From positions 1-64,000 of the forward strand of contig NZ_LMMA01000012.1 of NCBI RefSeq assembly GCF_001422725.1: DNA of 64,000 nt, given 5' to 3'. Shown piece after piece: positions 17,451-26,456 of the stretch. Both the position numbers and the translations under genes were made by a program. The DNA comes from Flavobacterium sp. Leaf82. GTDB lineage: Bacteria; Bacteroidota; Bacteroidia; Flavobacteriales; Flavobacteriaceae. The notes below the pieces were generated by a model that worked only from the letters and a program-made list of their open reading frames with translations, searched no databases and was not told where the DNA came from. Position 1 is the stretch's first letter, and each line of letters starts with the position of its first letter.

Positions 17451-17486
17451 AAAAAGCCTATTTGTGTCTGCAAATAGGCTTTTTTA
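17451..17486. terminator. Bidirectional terminator
   Basis: AAAAAGCCTATTTG (17451-17464) and CAAATAGGCTTTTT (17471-17484) form a perfect 14-bp stem with a 6-base loop and T-runs in both directions, between convergent genes. Confidence 0.9.
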
Positions 17487-17489
17487 GTT

Positions 17490-17936
17490 TTAATTTTCAG
17501 CTTTAACTTTATCCAGTTTTTTTTGCTGTTCTATCTTTTTTAGTTTCAGTTTTTGAATATCAAGATCTTGCTCTTTTAATTTAATCTGTTGTTTTTGAAG
17601 ATCTTCCTGAGAAATCGAACTGGAGTTTATCTTTGATTCCAGCTTTTGCTTATTTGATTCTAATTTATCGATTTTCTTGTTGGTAGCTGCAATATCATTT
17701 TCAGAATTTTTCAGATCCTTTTGATGTTTGTCGAGCTTTTTTTGTTCTTTTTTTAAAGTCGCTTGTTCGTCGCTAAGCTTTTTTCGATAATCATCTGTTG
17801 CTTTTTGTGCTTCTTTATCTGCTTTTTTCTGTGCAATTTCCTGAGCTTTTTCAGTAGTTAATATTGTCTGGGCAGTAAAAACATTCGAATTTAGAATAAG
17901 TACTAATACAAGAAATAATTTTAGGGTGTATTTCAT
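17490..17936 (-). CDS. Secreted coiled-coil protein
   Basis: A 148-residue protein starting MKYTLKLFLVLVLILNSNVFTAQT, a signal peptide cut around residues 20-22. The rest is almost entirely Lys/Glu/Gln/Asp-rich helix (KADKEAQKATDDYRKKL and following), a continuous coiled coil of about 115 residues. The 30 extra codons upstream (to 18026) were rejected because the signal peptide should be N-terminal. I do not recognise a family; small periplasmic coiled-coil proteins of this sort are frequent in Flavobacteriia. It lies behind the HU-CCDC81/SPOR gene in the same direction but is separated from it by a terminator. Confidence 0.75.
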   Translation of the reverse strand: MKYTLKLFLVLVLILNSNVFTAQTILTTEKAQEIAQKKADKEAQKATDDYRKKLSDEQATLKKEQKKLDKHQKDLKNSENDIAATNKKIDKLESNKQKLESKINSSSISQEDLQKQQIKLKEQDLDIQKLKLKKIEQQKKLDKVKAEN

Positions 17937-18028
17937 TTTTTGTTCTTTAAAAGTGTAGAACAAAAATAGATTTACGATTATAGAAAGCAGGTCAGATAAG
18001 GGTTTTTTAAAGACAAAATAAGACAAAA

Positions 18029-18058
18029 AAAATCCTAATCGTTAAGGATTAGGATTTT
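18029..18058 (-). terminator. Terminator of the SPOR protein gene
   Basis: AAAATCCTAATC (18029-18040) and GATTAGGATTTT (18047-18058) are perfectly complementary, with a 6-base loop; on the minus strand the stem is followed by a T-run. It separates the SPOR gene from the coiled-coil gene. Confidence 0.85.
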
Positions 18059-18062
18059 GATA

Positions 18063-19025
18063 TTATAGTGATTCAATTAGAATCCAGGCATCTGGATTTT
18101 CACCTTTTTGAATTTCTTTTTGTGCTTTTTCGGCTTCAGCCATTGTAGCATAACTTCCGTATAAAACCGGAAATAAACCATGCTTGTTTTCGCCTAGCAT
18201 TCTTGCTTTAAAACCATCTTTAATCAATTGATTGTAAGCTTTACGTGCATTTTGCTCACTTCTAAATGCTCCTGCCATAATATGATAAGGCATCGCTTTT
18301 TCTTCAGCAGCTTCTACTTTTGCTGAATCGACAGAAAGTGTTACGGCCGGTAACGGATTTTGGATCAGGAATGTAGCTTCCTGAATCTTGTTTTGTACTT
18401 TTTTCTGAACAGCACTTTCAACAATAAGTGTTTTTGTAGCTATTTGATTTTGATACAACGGATATCCTATACTTCCTGTAATTCCTAATCCTAAAACAAA
18501 AATTGCAGCATATTTCAAGAATGAATTCGAAGATCTTCCTTCTTCTTCAAATAAGGCAATAGGTTCTCTTTCTTCAATTTCCTTGATTTTTTTCTCAAAA
18601 TTCTCTTTTTTCACAAGTGGTGAAACAAACGGACTTAATCCGAAAGAACTTGTTAGGAAATTAGTTTGATCGTTTGGTGTGAAGATTATATTTTTCTCAG
18701 AATTTAAACGAATTTCACCAATATTTTTTAGGCTTATTGTGCCATTTTCATCTAAGATTTGTTTCCAATTCTGAATTTCAAAAGCAATGGCACTTACAGC
18801 AAAGCCGTAAGATGTTTTTTCTCCGTTAGCGATATGATTTGCCAATAGCCCGTCATTGTTTTTCAAATGGCTATTAAAAGAGATCATTTTCTTGGGTGGA
18901 AAAAACGAATTTGTGCTTTCATTAAGCTGAGCCGAGTGAATTTCGGTTAAAAATGCTCCAAACCCTGGAACCGTTACACACTGATAACGATACAATAACT
19001 GTGCTATGTAAGTTTCGATTTTCAT
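18063..19025 (-). CDS. HU-CCDC81 and SPOR domain protein
   Basis: A 320-residue membrane protein. The N-terminal ~140 residues (IETYIAQLLYRYQCVTVPGFGAFLTE ...) match the HU-CCDC81 double domain that is typical of Bacteroidota. A transmembrane helix follows around residues 175-195 (FLKYAAIFVLGLGITGSIGY), and the C-terminal ~75 residues (YHIMAGAFRSEQNARKA ... YGSYATMAEAEKA) form a SPOR domain. SPOR domains bind denuded peptidoglycan at division sites, so the protein likely links the cell wall with a cytoplasmic HU-like domain that may touch DNA or protein. The start is the ATG at 19025 because the six extra upstream codons are not needed and the HU-CCDC81 domain starts there. Confidence 0.88.
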   Translation of the reverse strand: MKIETYIAQLLYRYQCVTVPGFGAFLTEIHSAQLNESTNSFFPPKKMISFNSHLKNNDGLLANHIANGEKTSYGFAVSAIAFEIQNWKQILDENGTISLKNIGEIRLNSEKNIIFTPNDQTNFLTSSFGLSPFVSPLVKKENFEKKIKEIEEREPIALFEEEGRSSNSFLKYAAIFVLGLGITGSIGYPLYQNQIATKTLIVESAVQKKVQNKIQEATFLIQNPLPAVTLSVDSAKVEAAEEKAMPYHIMAGAFRSEQNARKAYNQLIKDGFKARMLGENKHGLFPVLYGSYATMAEAEKAQKEIQKGENPDAWILIESL

Positions 19026-19043
19026 AGTAACAAAGTTATGCAA

Positions 19044-19424
19044 CGAATATAGTTATCAAAATTTTATTCACAATTTTTATTAACAATTCGAATGTTTTTA
19101 CAGTTAATTAATTTTCAATTAGTTATGATAAATAATCTTTTTTCAGATTCTGGAAATAATATTTAAAATTATTATTTTTGAAAGAATTTACTTTAAATTA
19201 TTAATGTTTATTTTTTATTGTTTTGAAAAATGATTTAATAAATCTTCTTATTCAAAGTGTTTTTAGTATTAATTAATTTCTAAACTTTAGAACAGATAAC
19301 TTTAAGTAAAATGATTCCTGTTTTTAGGTTTTTAAACCACTCCCTTAAATATACCCATTTGTAGGTATTTTTTTCTTTTAATAATTGCATAGATTTGATT
19401 ATTATTAACTTAAAAAACAAAATT
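19044..19424. other. Divergent intergenic region with a hairpin
   Basis: No gene is visible in these 380 bp between the divergent SPOR gene and the 127-aa gene. It is AT-rich, with a hairpin-forming element at 19351-19368 described separately. No TAnnTTTG box is convincing. Confidence 0.5.
19351..19368. promoter_or_regulatory. Hairpin upstream of the two-component operon
   Basis: ATACC-CATTTGTA-GGTAT forms a 5-bp stem with an 8-base loop, followed by a T-run, and lies 57 bp before the start of the 127-aa gene. The loop is identical to that of the hairpin at 22261-22286, while the stems differ in compensating pairs. No gene is transcribed into it from the left on this strand, so it is not a terminator of a known transcript. 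It may be an operator or an RNA leader element. Confidence 0.5.
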
Positions 19425-19808
19425 ATGGACTATTATGATGTAAGAGGTACTCTTTTAGAAGGTAAAAAAGCAGTTATAGCTGTAGTAATACCGCCACTTC
19501 CGAGAAACAATTTTTATGGGATTTATGAGATTTATAATCTTTCGGATAGTAAAGAAAATAAAATTGTAATTCATTTTAAGGATCTTTTGGGAGAACCTTT
19601 AAAAGCGAATGGTTATTATGAATCATTTATTATTGATTTAAATGATGAAAAATTTCAGTCAATTAATTTTCATAAATCTATAAATGTTGCTTTTCATCAT
19701 GAAAATGGAGATTTGCAAAAAACTCCTCAAGAAATATATGAGCTTATTTTAGTCCCTAAAGCTGATCCTAATACAACCGGAAGAGGAACAATCCGTGAAG
19801 GTGCATAA
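19425..19808 (+). CDS. Hypothetical protein preceding the sensor kinase
   Basis: A 127-residue cytoplasmic-looking protein without signal peptide or membrane segment. It begins MDYYDVRGTLLEGKKAVIAV and seems to be an all-beta or alpha/beta domain with alternating hydrophobic strands (IVIHFKDLLGEPLKANGYYES). I do not recognise it. The ATG at 19425 was chosen over the upstream ATG at 19395, whose codons form a hydrophobic, Asn-rich stretch that does not look like a signal. Its last 14 bp overlap the start of the histidine kinase gene, so it is translationally coupled to the kinase and probably acts in the same pathway, perhaps as an input or accessory component. Confidence 0.7.
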   Translation: MDYYDVRGTLLEGKKAVIAVVIPPLPRNNFYGIYEIYNLSDSKENKIVIHFKDLLGEPLKANGYYESFIIDLNDEKFQSINFHKSINVAFHHENGDLQKTPQEIYELILVPKADPNTTGRGTIREGA

Positions 19809-21597
19809 AAATTCATTACATACAACTTTTGGCATTTTGCTCACTTTACTTTGTATGGTGAGCATTTGTGTGGGACAAAATAAAGTTTTGAGTTCTATTG
19901 AAAATTCTATTGCAGAAGGCAAATCAAAAGAAGCTTTAAAGCAACTTTCTGTATTAAACACAACTGCTTTTTTACCGGAAGATTTGGGTTATTATTATTT
20001 TCTGACAGCAAAAAGTTATAGTAAAGAAAACAATGATGTAAAAGCGATTGAAAATTATTTAATAGCTAAAAAACAATATTTAAAAGCTAATGTTGTAGAA
20101 AAAGCAATGGAAATTAATTTAAATATTGCTTCATTATTAGTTAGTTACAAAGACAATACGCAAAAGCACCAATTCTATCTCAAAGAATATATGGATTATG
20201 CTTTTTCAACCAAAAATGATTCTAAAATTCTTAAAGGATATGTTCAATTAGCTTCTTTAAAAATCAACAGCAAAGAAGCCAAAGAGAGTCTGGATTATTT
20301 TAGAAAAGCAATAGTTCTAAACAAAAAGGTAAAAGATAAAAAGCTTGAAAGTAAGATATATAATAATCTTGCAGTACTTTTTAGCGATGTTCTATACAAA
20401 CCAGATTCCAGTTTGTATTATCTCCGGAAGGATAATTTGCTTTTGCATCAGGAAAAAACACCAAATCCCAATTATATCTGTTATAATTTGATGAATCAGG
20501 CTTCTAATTATTCGCAGCTTCATCAGTATCAAAAAGCGATTGATTTATTACTTCAGGCAGATAAAATAAAGCTAATCGAATACAATAAAGTGAATAAAGA
20601 AAACATCAATAACTTTCTTTATTTAAATTACAAGGATGCAAAAAACCTGGACAAGGCGCTATATCACTTAGAAATTTCAAATAAATACCATGATTCGTTA
20701 AATACTGAACAGCAAAATATTGCCATTAATAATTTTGATACTAAATATAAAACCAAGGAAAAAGAACTTGAAAATCTGGAATTAAAAACAAACATCAAAA
20801 AAAACAAGATTGTTTTGTATTTGATGATAAGTGTTTTAATTATTGTTTTGTTAATCAGTATATTGGTTTATAAGAATATTGCAAAAAAGAAAAAAATTGC
20901 TGAACAGGAAAAACTTATCGAGATACAAAAAACAGAAAAAATACTTAAAGACCAAGAGCTTAACGATATTGATTTAATGCTTGAAAGTCAGGAAAAAGAA
21001 CGACAAAATATCGCCAACGAATTGCATGATAATTTAGGCAGTATGCTGGCAACACTGAAGTTAAATTTCCAAAATCTGAAACGCCACAACGAAGTAGCAA
21101 ATCAGCAAGAAAATAAGCTTTATGATAAAACCGACGCTTTATTAGAAGAGGCATATCAAAAAGTACGGAATATTGCCCATCTTAAAAATTTAGGCATTAT
21201 TGGCAGCGAAGGATTGCTGGTTGCAGTTAATAAAATGGCGGAGAAAATGAGCGTTTTAGAGCATTTAGCCATAAATGTTATTCCGTTTGAACTTACAGAA
21301 AGGTTAGAAAATACGATAGAAGTTGCTTTATTCCGAATGATTCAGGAACTGTGCACCAACATTATAAAACATTCAGAAGCAACCGAAGTCAATATTTATT
21401 TAACCCAGGGCACATCAAAAGAAATCAATATCATTATTGAGGATAACGGTAAAGGATTTGACCCGAAAACTGTGGTTAGTAAATCCGGAATTGGACTCAA
21501 AAATATGGAGAAAAAAGTAGAACAGATGGGCGGAACATTTACCATAGATTCAATTTTGACCAAAGGAACGACCATCATTATAGACTTGCCATTATGA
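19795..21597 (+). CDS. TPR-containing sensor histidine kinase (NarX/HisKA_3 type)
   Basis: A 600-residue protein with a signal-like N-terminal helix (residues ~8-25) and an extracytoplasmic TPR-like helical region (about 30-330). One transmembrane helix follows (about 342-362), then a coiled linker and a HisKA_3 dimerisation domain with the motif ERQNIANELHDNLGSM, where His411 is the likely phosphorylation site. The HATPase domain ends the protein (NIIKHSEATEVNIYLTQ, IEDNGKGFD, GIGLKNMEKKVEQMGG). The start is a GTG at 19795, overlapping the preceding gene by 14 bp; a GTG at 19801 is the alternative. Its stop overlaps the start of the response regulator gene by 4 bp (21594-21597), so the pair is coupled. 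Confidence 0.92.
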   Translation: MKVHKNSLHTTFGILLTLLCMVSICVGQNKVLSSIENSIAEGKSKEALKQLSVLNTTAFLPEDLGYYYFLTAKSYSKENNDVKAIENYLIAKKQYLKANVVEKAMEINLNIASLLVSYKDNTQKHQFYLKEYMDYAFSTKNDSKILKGYVQLASLKINSKEAKESLDYFRKAIVLNKKVKDKKLESKIYNNLAVLFSDVLYKPDSSLYYLRKDNLLLHQEKTPNPNYICYNLMNQASNYSQLHQYQKAIDLLLQADKIKLIEYNKVNKENINNFLYLNYKDAKNLDKALYHLEISNKYHDSLNTEQQNIAINNFDTKYKTKEKELENLELKTNIKKNKIVLYLMISVLIIVLLISILVYKNIAKKKKIAEQEKLIEIQKTEKILKDQELNDIDLMLESQEKERQNIANELHDNLGSMLATLKLNFQNLKRHNEVANQQENKLYDKTDALLEEAYQKVRNIAHLKNLGIIGSEGLLVAVNKMAEKMSVLEHLAINVIPFELTERLENTIEVALFRMIQELCTNIIKHSEATEVNIYLTQGTSKEINIIIEDNGKGFDPKTVVSKSGIGLKNMEKKVEQMGGTFTIDSILTKGTTIIIDLPL

Positions 21598-22205
21598 TAA
21601 CAATAATCATTGCCGAAGATCATCAGTCGCTTATAGACGGCATCAAACTTTCTTTAGAATTTGAAGATGATATCGCCGTTGTAGGTGAGGCCAACGATGG
21701 GGAAGAGCTGATACAATTGGTTCGTAAAAAAAGACCACAGATTGTTATTACAGATATCCGAATGCCAAAATGTGACGGAATTTGTGCCACTAAAATTATA
21801 AAGAATGAATTTCCGGAGATCAAGATAATTGCTTTTAGCATGTTTGATCAGACCGAAGCTATTCAGCAAATGAAAGAAGCGGGAGCGTCCGGATATATTA
21901 TGAAAAATTCTCCGCTCAGGAAATTAATTGAAGCGATTAGAGCCGTTATAAGCAACGAAACTTTTTTTGACGATGCAATTGTCGTCAAAGACGAATTAAC
22001 GAAGGAAAACATTCTTTTAAGCAATCGTGAGAAAGCAATCCTGAGACTTATTGGCGAAGGAAAAACATCTAACGAAATTGCCGATGTACTTTTTATAAGC
22101 AAAAGTACTGTAGACACGCATCGCAAAAATATCCTCAAAAAAATGAATCTCTATGGCAAAACCGACTTAATACGTTTTGCAGTAGAACGCAAGTATGATT
22201 TTTAA
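21594..22205 (+). CDS. NarL/FixJ-type response regulator
   Basis: A 203-residue regulator with a receiver domain (residues 1-120) and a LuxR-type helix-turn-helix (about 138-203). The acidic pocket is AEDH at 7-10, the phosphoacceptor is Asp54 in VITDIRMP, and Thr/Ser and Lys switch residues follow (FSMFDQ, IMKNS). The output domain shows LSNREKAILRLIGEGKTSNEIA and STVDTHRKNILKKM, the GerE/LuxR signature. It is certainly the partner of the kinase encoded just upstream, with a 4-bp overlap. The hairpins at 19351 and 22261 may be the targets of this regulator, but that is only a positional guess. Confidence 0.95.
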   Translation: MITIIIAEDHQSLIDGIKLSLEFEDDIAVVGEANDGEELIQLVRKKRPQIVITDIRMPKCDGICATKIIKNEFPEIKIIAFSMFDQTEAIQQMKEAGASGYIMKNSPLRKLIEAIRAVISNETFFDDAIVVKDELTKENILLSNREKAILRLIGEGKTSNEIADVLFISKSTVDTHRKNILKKMNLYGKTDLIRFAVERKYDF

Positions 22206-22260
22206 CTTCATCATACTTTGAATCACGTAGTTGTAAATTAATCAAATAGTTTCTTAATCA

Positions 22261-22288
22261 AAAAATCCCCATTTGTAGGGATTTTTTT
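22261..22288. promoter_or_regulatory. Hairpin between regulator and coiled-coil gene
   Basis: AAAAATCCC-CATTTGTA-GGGATTTTT is a perfect 9-bp stem with an 8-base loop and extra T residues. It could end the two-component transcript. Its loop is identical to the element at 19351-19368, which suggests a shared role. It lies 91 bp before the ATG at 22377. Confidence 0.6.
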
Positions 22289-22376
22289 ATGCGCTGTAAT
22301 TTCGAATTTTGGTTTAATAATCAACCAGTTAGCCGAAAATGGGAATTAGAGTAGGTAAACCAAAAATATAGAAATT

Positions 22377-24023
22377 ATGAAAACTAAAATTACTTTAATA
22401 CTGACATTGTTTTTTGTGATAACATCTTATGGGCAAAAACAAATAAATTGCTTAACGGCTGACGGACCAAAATTATCAAATACTATAAATCAAGTAAAAT
22501 TTGGAACTCCTGTATGTGTTGATGTTTCTGGAGTAAATACTTTTTTAATGAGCACGTATTCAACTTATGTACCTATAAATTTTGATTTTAGCACAAAAGG
22601 TTTTTCGGAGATTAAAATACCAGAGACTAAAGTGGATACATCTAGGAAGTTAAAAAGTGGTGAGAGTGGTAAAAGTGAAGTAATTGAGGATATTCTAGAT
22701 AGAAAAATTTGGTACTCAAATAAAATTTCTGAGAATAACAATCTAGTTAAAGCTTTAGAATTGAAAATGATTACAGATGGGAGCAATGATATTGATAGAC
22801 AAAGAATAGAAGAATTAGAAAATGAAATATTCAAATTAAAATCCAAATTGGCAGAATTAGATGAAATGATTAATAAGCTCACGAAAGATAATGAAAAGCT
22901 TAAAAGACAATATGATTCAATATTTAATATTGTCGTTGAATCACAAAAATTTAAAGAGGAGTTTACTAATTTCCAAAAGCATTTCTTGAATATTGATAAG
23001 TACACAACCTTAAAAAGTACCCTTGTAAAACAGATAAATAGAGACAGTATATTTATAAGCGATATATTGAATTTTAAAGAAAGAAGTAAATCAAGTTACT
23101 ATTCAGTTTATGGTATAAATACCGAGCATTTACAACAAAAATCGAAAATAACGGAAGAATTAACCAATCTTCAAACATCTTATTTAAGCTTGGTTTCTAT
23201 ATATCAACAATTGAACAAATTGTATGCAAATAATGTGCTAAAACTTTCAGGAGAATTGAAAGACGGTAATAATGTATTAAAATTTGATAAAATCACTGCT
23301 AATTTTGAGAGTAAGTATTTGTTTGAAGAGGAAATGACAAAAGCAAAAGCAATTAATGACAAATTAATGCAACCTGAAAATAAGGATAAAATGATTATTG
23401 AGGCTCAAGCAGGAATTGACCTTTATGATGAGATTATTACAAGTAAGTTTCAATCTACCATTATCTCAAAAAATGTGTACGATGACGGTGCTAAATTTAC
23501 GCCAGAGTTAAAAAACAGCAAAGGAAAAGTAATGTATAAATATAGCGAGATTGAAGTGAGTACTTATGGAAATTGGAAAGTAAACGGTAGTGCAGGATAT
23601 TTTTTAAATTTCATATCTGATGATAATTATACACTTAGAAAAAAAATCGAAACAGATAGTAATTCAAAAACTGGAGTTGAGGAATCTAATTCAAATACAT
23701 TAAAACATTCGCTAGGTGGTTTACTTCATGCCTATTATAATTTTAAAGGTAGTCTAGATGCCGGAATTTCAGTAGGTTTAAGTATAAATGATAATGCAAA
23801 CGCTGGATTTTATTTTGGTTTAAGTGCCTTTATAACTGAATTAAATCGTTTGGTGATTACGTCAGGTGTTTCATTTAATAAAGTAAAAAAATTAAATACT
23901 GCCAACTTATTAAATAGTTCAGGAGAATATGATTTCTCAAATGAATCAGATACTGAAATTAAATATGATGAAGTATATAAACCTGCTTTTTTTATTGGGA
24001 TTACTTATAATTTATTTAAATAA
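22377..24023 (+). CDS. Secreted protein with coiled coil and possible C-terminal barrel
   Basis: A 548-residue protein with a signal peptide (residues 1-19, ending SYGQK) and a short beta region (20-85). A coiled coil follows, rich in Glu, Lys and Leu (about 110-185, with IDRQRIEELENEIFKLKSKL), then a mixed helical region (190-370) and a C-terminal part (about 395-548) with alternating strands and aromatic ends (LGGLLHAYYNFKGSLDAGISVGLS, AFFIGITYNLFK). The terminal aromatic residues and amphipathic strands suggest outer-membrane insertion or a periplasmic beta domain. I do not recognise a family. It is downstream of the two-component system and may be its target. Confidence 0.75.
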   Translation: MKTKITLILTLFFVITSYGQKQINCLTADGPKLSNTINQVKFGTPVCVDVSGVNTFLMSTYSTYVPINFDFSTKGFSEIKIPETKVDTSRKLKSGESGKSEVIEDILDRKIWYSNKISENNNLVKALELKMITDGSNDIDRQRIEELENEIFKLKSKLAELDEMINKLTKDNEKLKRQYDSIFNIVVESQKFKEEFTNFQKHFLNIDKYTTLKSTLVKQINRDSIFISDILNFKERSKSSYYSVYGINTEHLQQKSKITEELTNLQTSYLSLVSIYQQLNKLYANNVLKLSGELKDGNNVLKFDKITANFESKYLFEEEMTKAKAINDKLMQPENKDKMIIEAQAGIDLYDEIITSKFQSTIISKNVYDDGAKFTPELKNSKGKVMYKYSEIEVSTYGNWKVNGSAGYFLNFISDDNYTLRKKIETDSNSKTGVEESNSNTLKHSLGGLLHAYYNFKGSLDAGISVGLSINDNANAGFYFGLSAFITELNRLVITSGVSFNKVKKLNTANLLNSSGEYDFSNESDTEIKYDEVYKPAFFIGITYNLFK

Positions 24024-24159
24024 AGAGTATATTATTAGAGAAAAACATATTTATTTTGAAAGAATTTACTTATATTTAATATCTTTACTGCTCTTAAAAT
24101 AAATCCAATATTTGTTTTAGAAATCTATTTTTCGCCGCCATTTAACTCTATTTCAATTC

Positions 24160-25260
24160 ATGTCAGATCAAGATTTATTTTATTTATTAGCCTTATTAAA
24201 AGTCGATGGAGTAGGAGATATAATGGCGAAAAAATTACTGACACATTGCGGTAGTGCCGAAGCTATTTTTAATACTAAAATAAATCAAATAGCTGCTATT
24301 GATGGAGTTGGAACAGTTTTGTTAAGAAATTTAAAAGATAAAAGTGTTTTCGAAAAGGCGAATCAGGAACTTGAATTTATTAAATCCAACAACATAAAAG
24401 TGTCTTTTTTTCTGGACGAAAATTATCCTGATCGGCTTAAGCATTGTATAGATTCTCCGGTTTTAATTTTTTCTTCGGGTAATATAAATTTAAAAGGCAA
24501 AAAAGTAATCAGTATTGTTGGAACTCGCCAGATAACCGGCTATGGCACTGAATTTTGCAAGAAGTTAATTGAAGATATTGCACCACTTAATCCCGTAATT
24601 GTAAGCGGTTTTGCTTATGGTGTCGATATAGTAGCGCATCAAATAGCAATGGAATATAACTTACAGACTATTGGTGTTCTGGCACATGGATTAAACCAAA
24701 TCTATCCTAAATCGCACAAAAAATACGTGGCAAAAATAGAGGAAAACGGTGGATTTATTACGGAATTCTGGAGTTCATCAAATCCGGATAAAGAAAATTT
24801 TGTACGCAGAAATCGTATTGTCGCCGGAATGACCGAAGCTACAATTGTTATAGAATCAGCAGATAGAGGTGGATCACTTATTACAGCAAATTTAGCAAAC
24901 GATTACAATCGAGATGTTTTTGCCGTTCCGGGTCGTGTTAGTGATAAGTACAGTCAGGGATGTAATAATTTAATTAAAACTCAAAAAGCAAACGTGTTAA
25001 CCAGCGCCGCAGATTTAATTTATATCCTCAATTGGGATATCGAAAATAAAGCCAAACCAGTTCAAAAACAGTTGTTTGTAGAGCTTGAACCTGAGGAACA
25101 AAAATTGTATGATTTTCTACTTAAAAATGGTAAAGAATTACTGGACACCATCGCTTTAAAATGTGATTTTCCTATTTATAAAATCTCAGGTATGTTGTTG
25201 AATATGGAGTTAAAAGGGGTAATTAGACCTTTACCCGGAAAATTGTTTGAAGCTATTTAA
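24160..25260 (+). CDS. dprA: DNA-processing protein DprA
   Basis: A 366-residue single-strand DNA-binding protein that loads RecA on incoming DNA in natural transformation. The N-terminal HhH/SAM-like segment (residues ~1-70, GVGDIMAKKLLTHCGSAEAIF) is followed by the Rossmann-like DprA core. In the core are KVISIVGTRQITGYG, VSGFAYGVDIVAHQIAM, AHGLNQIYPKSHKK and ITEFWSSSNPDKENFVRRNRIVAGM, all diagnostic. The C-terminal domain is winged-helix-like. It is a single gene, convergent with trpS and sharing a hairpin with it. The start is the only ATG that fits the conserved N-terminus. Confidence 0.97.
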   Translation: MSDQDLFYLLALLKVDGVGDIMAKKLLTHCGSAEAIFNTKINQIAAIDGVGTVLLRNLKDKSVFEKANQELEFIKSNNIKVSFFLDENYPDRLKHCIDSPVLIFSSGNINLKGKKVISIVGTRQITGYGTEFCKKLIEDIAPLNPVIVSGFAYGVDIVAHQIAMEYNLQTIGVLAHGLNQIYPKSHKKYVAKIEENGGFITEFWSSSNPDKENFVRRNRIVAGMTEATIVIESADRGGSLITANLANDYNRDVFAVPGRVSDKYSQGCNNLIKTQKANVLTSAADLIYILNWDIENKAKPVQKQLFVELEPEEQKLYDFLLKNGKELLDTIALKCDFPIYKISGMLLNMELKGVIRPLPGKLFEAI

Positions 25261-25270
25261 AAATATAAAT

Positions 25271-25338
25271 GCCACGAATTACACAAATAGTCACGGATTA
25301 ATTTCTGTAAATTTGTGTAATTCGTGGCAATTTTTTTT
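25271..25338. terminator. 18-bp inverted repeat, terminator of dprA
   Basis: GCCACGAATTACACAAAT (25271-25288) is exactly complementary to 25311-25328, with 22 bp between, and on the plus strand a run of eight T follows. The element sits between convergent dprA and trpS. Its sequence is of the GCCACGAATTACACAAAT type that I recall as dispersed in Flavobacterium genomes. Confidence 0.8.
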
Positions 25339-26311
25339 ATTTCCCAAACCCAAGTATTTCTCGAACTTTGGCCAAAACACCATCAGCAATAACAGAAGCT
25401 TTTGATGCACCTTTTTTTAGTAAAGCATCTACTTCGTCCAGGTTGTTGATATAGTAATTGTATTTTTCTCTTTCGGTTTTAAATTTTTCGGTAATCAATT
25501 CAAACAAAGCTTGTTTAGCGTGACCGTAACCGTAATTTCCGCCAAGATAATTTGCTCTCATTTCTGCAATTTGCTCTTCAGTTCCTAGTAAAGAATAGAT
25601 TGCAAAAGCATTACAAGTATCAGGATTTTTCGGCGCTTCAAGCGGAGTACTATCCGTTTCGATACTCATAACCTGCTTACGCAATGTTTTATCGTCAAGA
25701 AAAATATTGATAATATTATTGGCAGATTTACTCATTTTTCCACCGTTTGTTCCGGGAATCAATTTGCTGTCTTCCTGAACTTTAGCTTCCGGAATTACAA
25801 ATGTTTCTCCCATTTGGTGATTAAAACGAGAAGCCACATCACGAGTAATTTCTAAATGCTGCAGTTGGTCTTTTCCAACCGGCACAAATTCAGCATCATA
25901 AAGTAAAATATCTGCCGCCATTAACATCGGATAAGTAAAAAGTCCGGCATTAACATCGTCTAAACGATCGGCTTTATCTTTGAAAGAATGTGCCAAAGTC
26001 AAACGTTGAAATGGAAAAAAGCAACTTAAATACCAGGTCAATTCAGCAGTTTGCGTTACATCAGATTGTCTGTAAAAAGTTACTTTTTCAGGATTTAAAC
26101 CACAAGCAAGCCATGCTGCAGCGGTACTATATGTATTTTCTCTTAATGTTTTTCCGTCTTTAATTTGTGTAATCGAATGTAAATCAGCGATAAACAAGTA
26201 TGATTCGTTCGCTGGATTATTTGATAACTCAATTGCAGGAATAATTGCTCCCAATAAATTGCCTAAGTGTGGCGTTCCAGTACTCTGAACACCAGTAAGT
26301 ATTTTTGCCAT
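25337..26311 (-). CDS. trpS: Tryptophan--tRNA ligase
   Basis: A 324-residue class I aminoacyl-tRNA synthetase that charges tRNA-Trp. The HIGH-type motif is TPHLGNLLGAI (about residues 13-23), the KMSKS loop is GGKMSKSANN (about 193-202), and the typical segments LMAADILLYDAEFVPVGKDQLQHLEITRD are present. The length fits bacterial TrpRS. It is transcribed away from the GxxExxY cassette and toward dprA. No trp-related neighbours are present, as expected for a stand-alone housekeeping gene. Confidence 0.97.
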   Translation of the reverse strand: MAKILTGVQSTGTPHLGNLLGAIIPAIELSNNPANESYLFIADLHSITQIKDGKTLRENTYSTAAAWLACGLNPEKVTFYRQSDVTQTAELTWYLSCFFPFQRLTLAHSFKDKADRLDDVNAGLFTYPMLMAADILLYDAEFVPVGKDQLQHLEITRDVASRFNHQMGETFVIPEAKVQEDSKLIPGTNGGKMSKSANNIINIFLDDKTLRKQVMSIETDSTPLEAPKNPDTCNAFAIYSLLGTEEQIAEMRANYLGGNYGYGHAKQALFELITEKFKTEREKYNYYINNLDEVDALLKKGASKASVIADGVLAKVREILGFGK

Positions 26312-26329
26312 TCTAGTTTTTTCTTAACC

Positions 26330-26420
26330 GCAAATTTCGTTTTTTTACCGCAAAGTGCATAAGGTTTTTTATGCAAAGTTTATTTTGAGGTTTTTTTACC
26401 GCAAAGTTCGCAAAGTTTTT
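26330..26420. repeat. Direct repeats of TTTTTACCGCAAAGT type
   Basis: TTTTTACCGCAAAGT occurs twice (near 26341-26355 and 26395-26409) upstream of trpS, each followed by another GCAAAGTTT copy. These short units belong to the same family as the CACAAAGTT units that flank the GxxExxY gene. Confidence 0.65.
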
Positions 26421-26456
26421 TTCGCCAATATTGCTATTTTTTGGGATTCTTAATTT

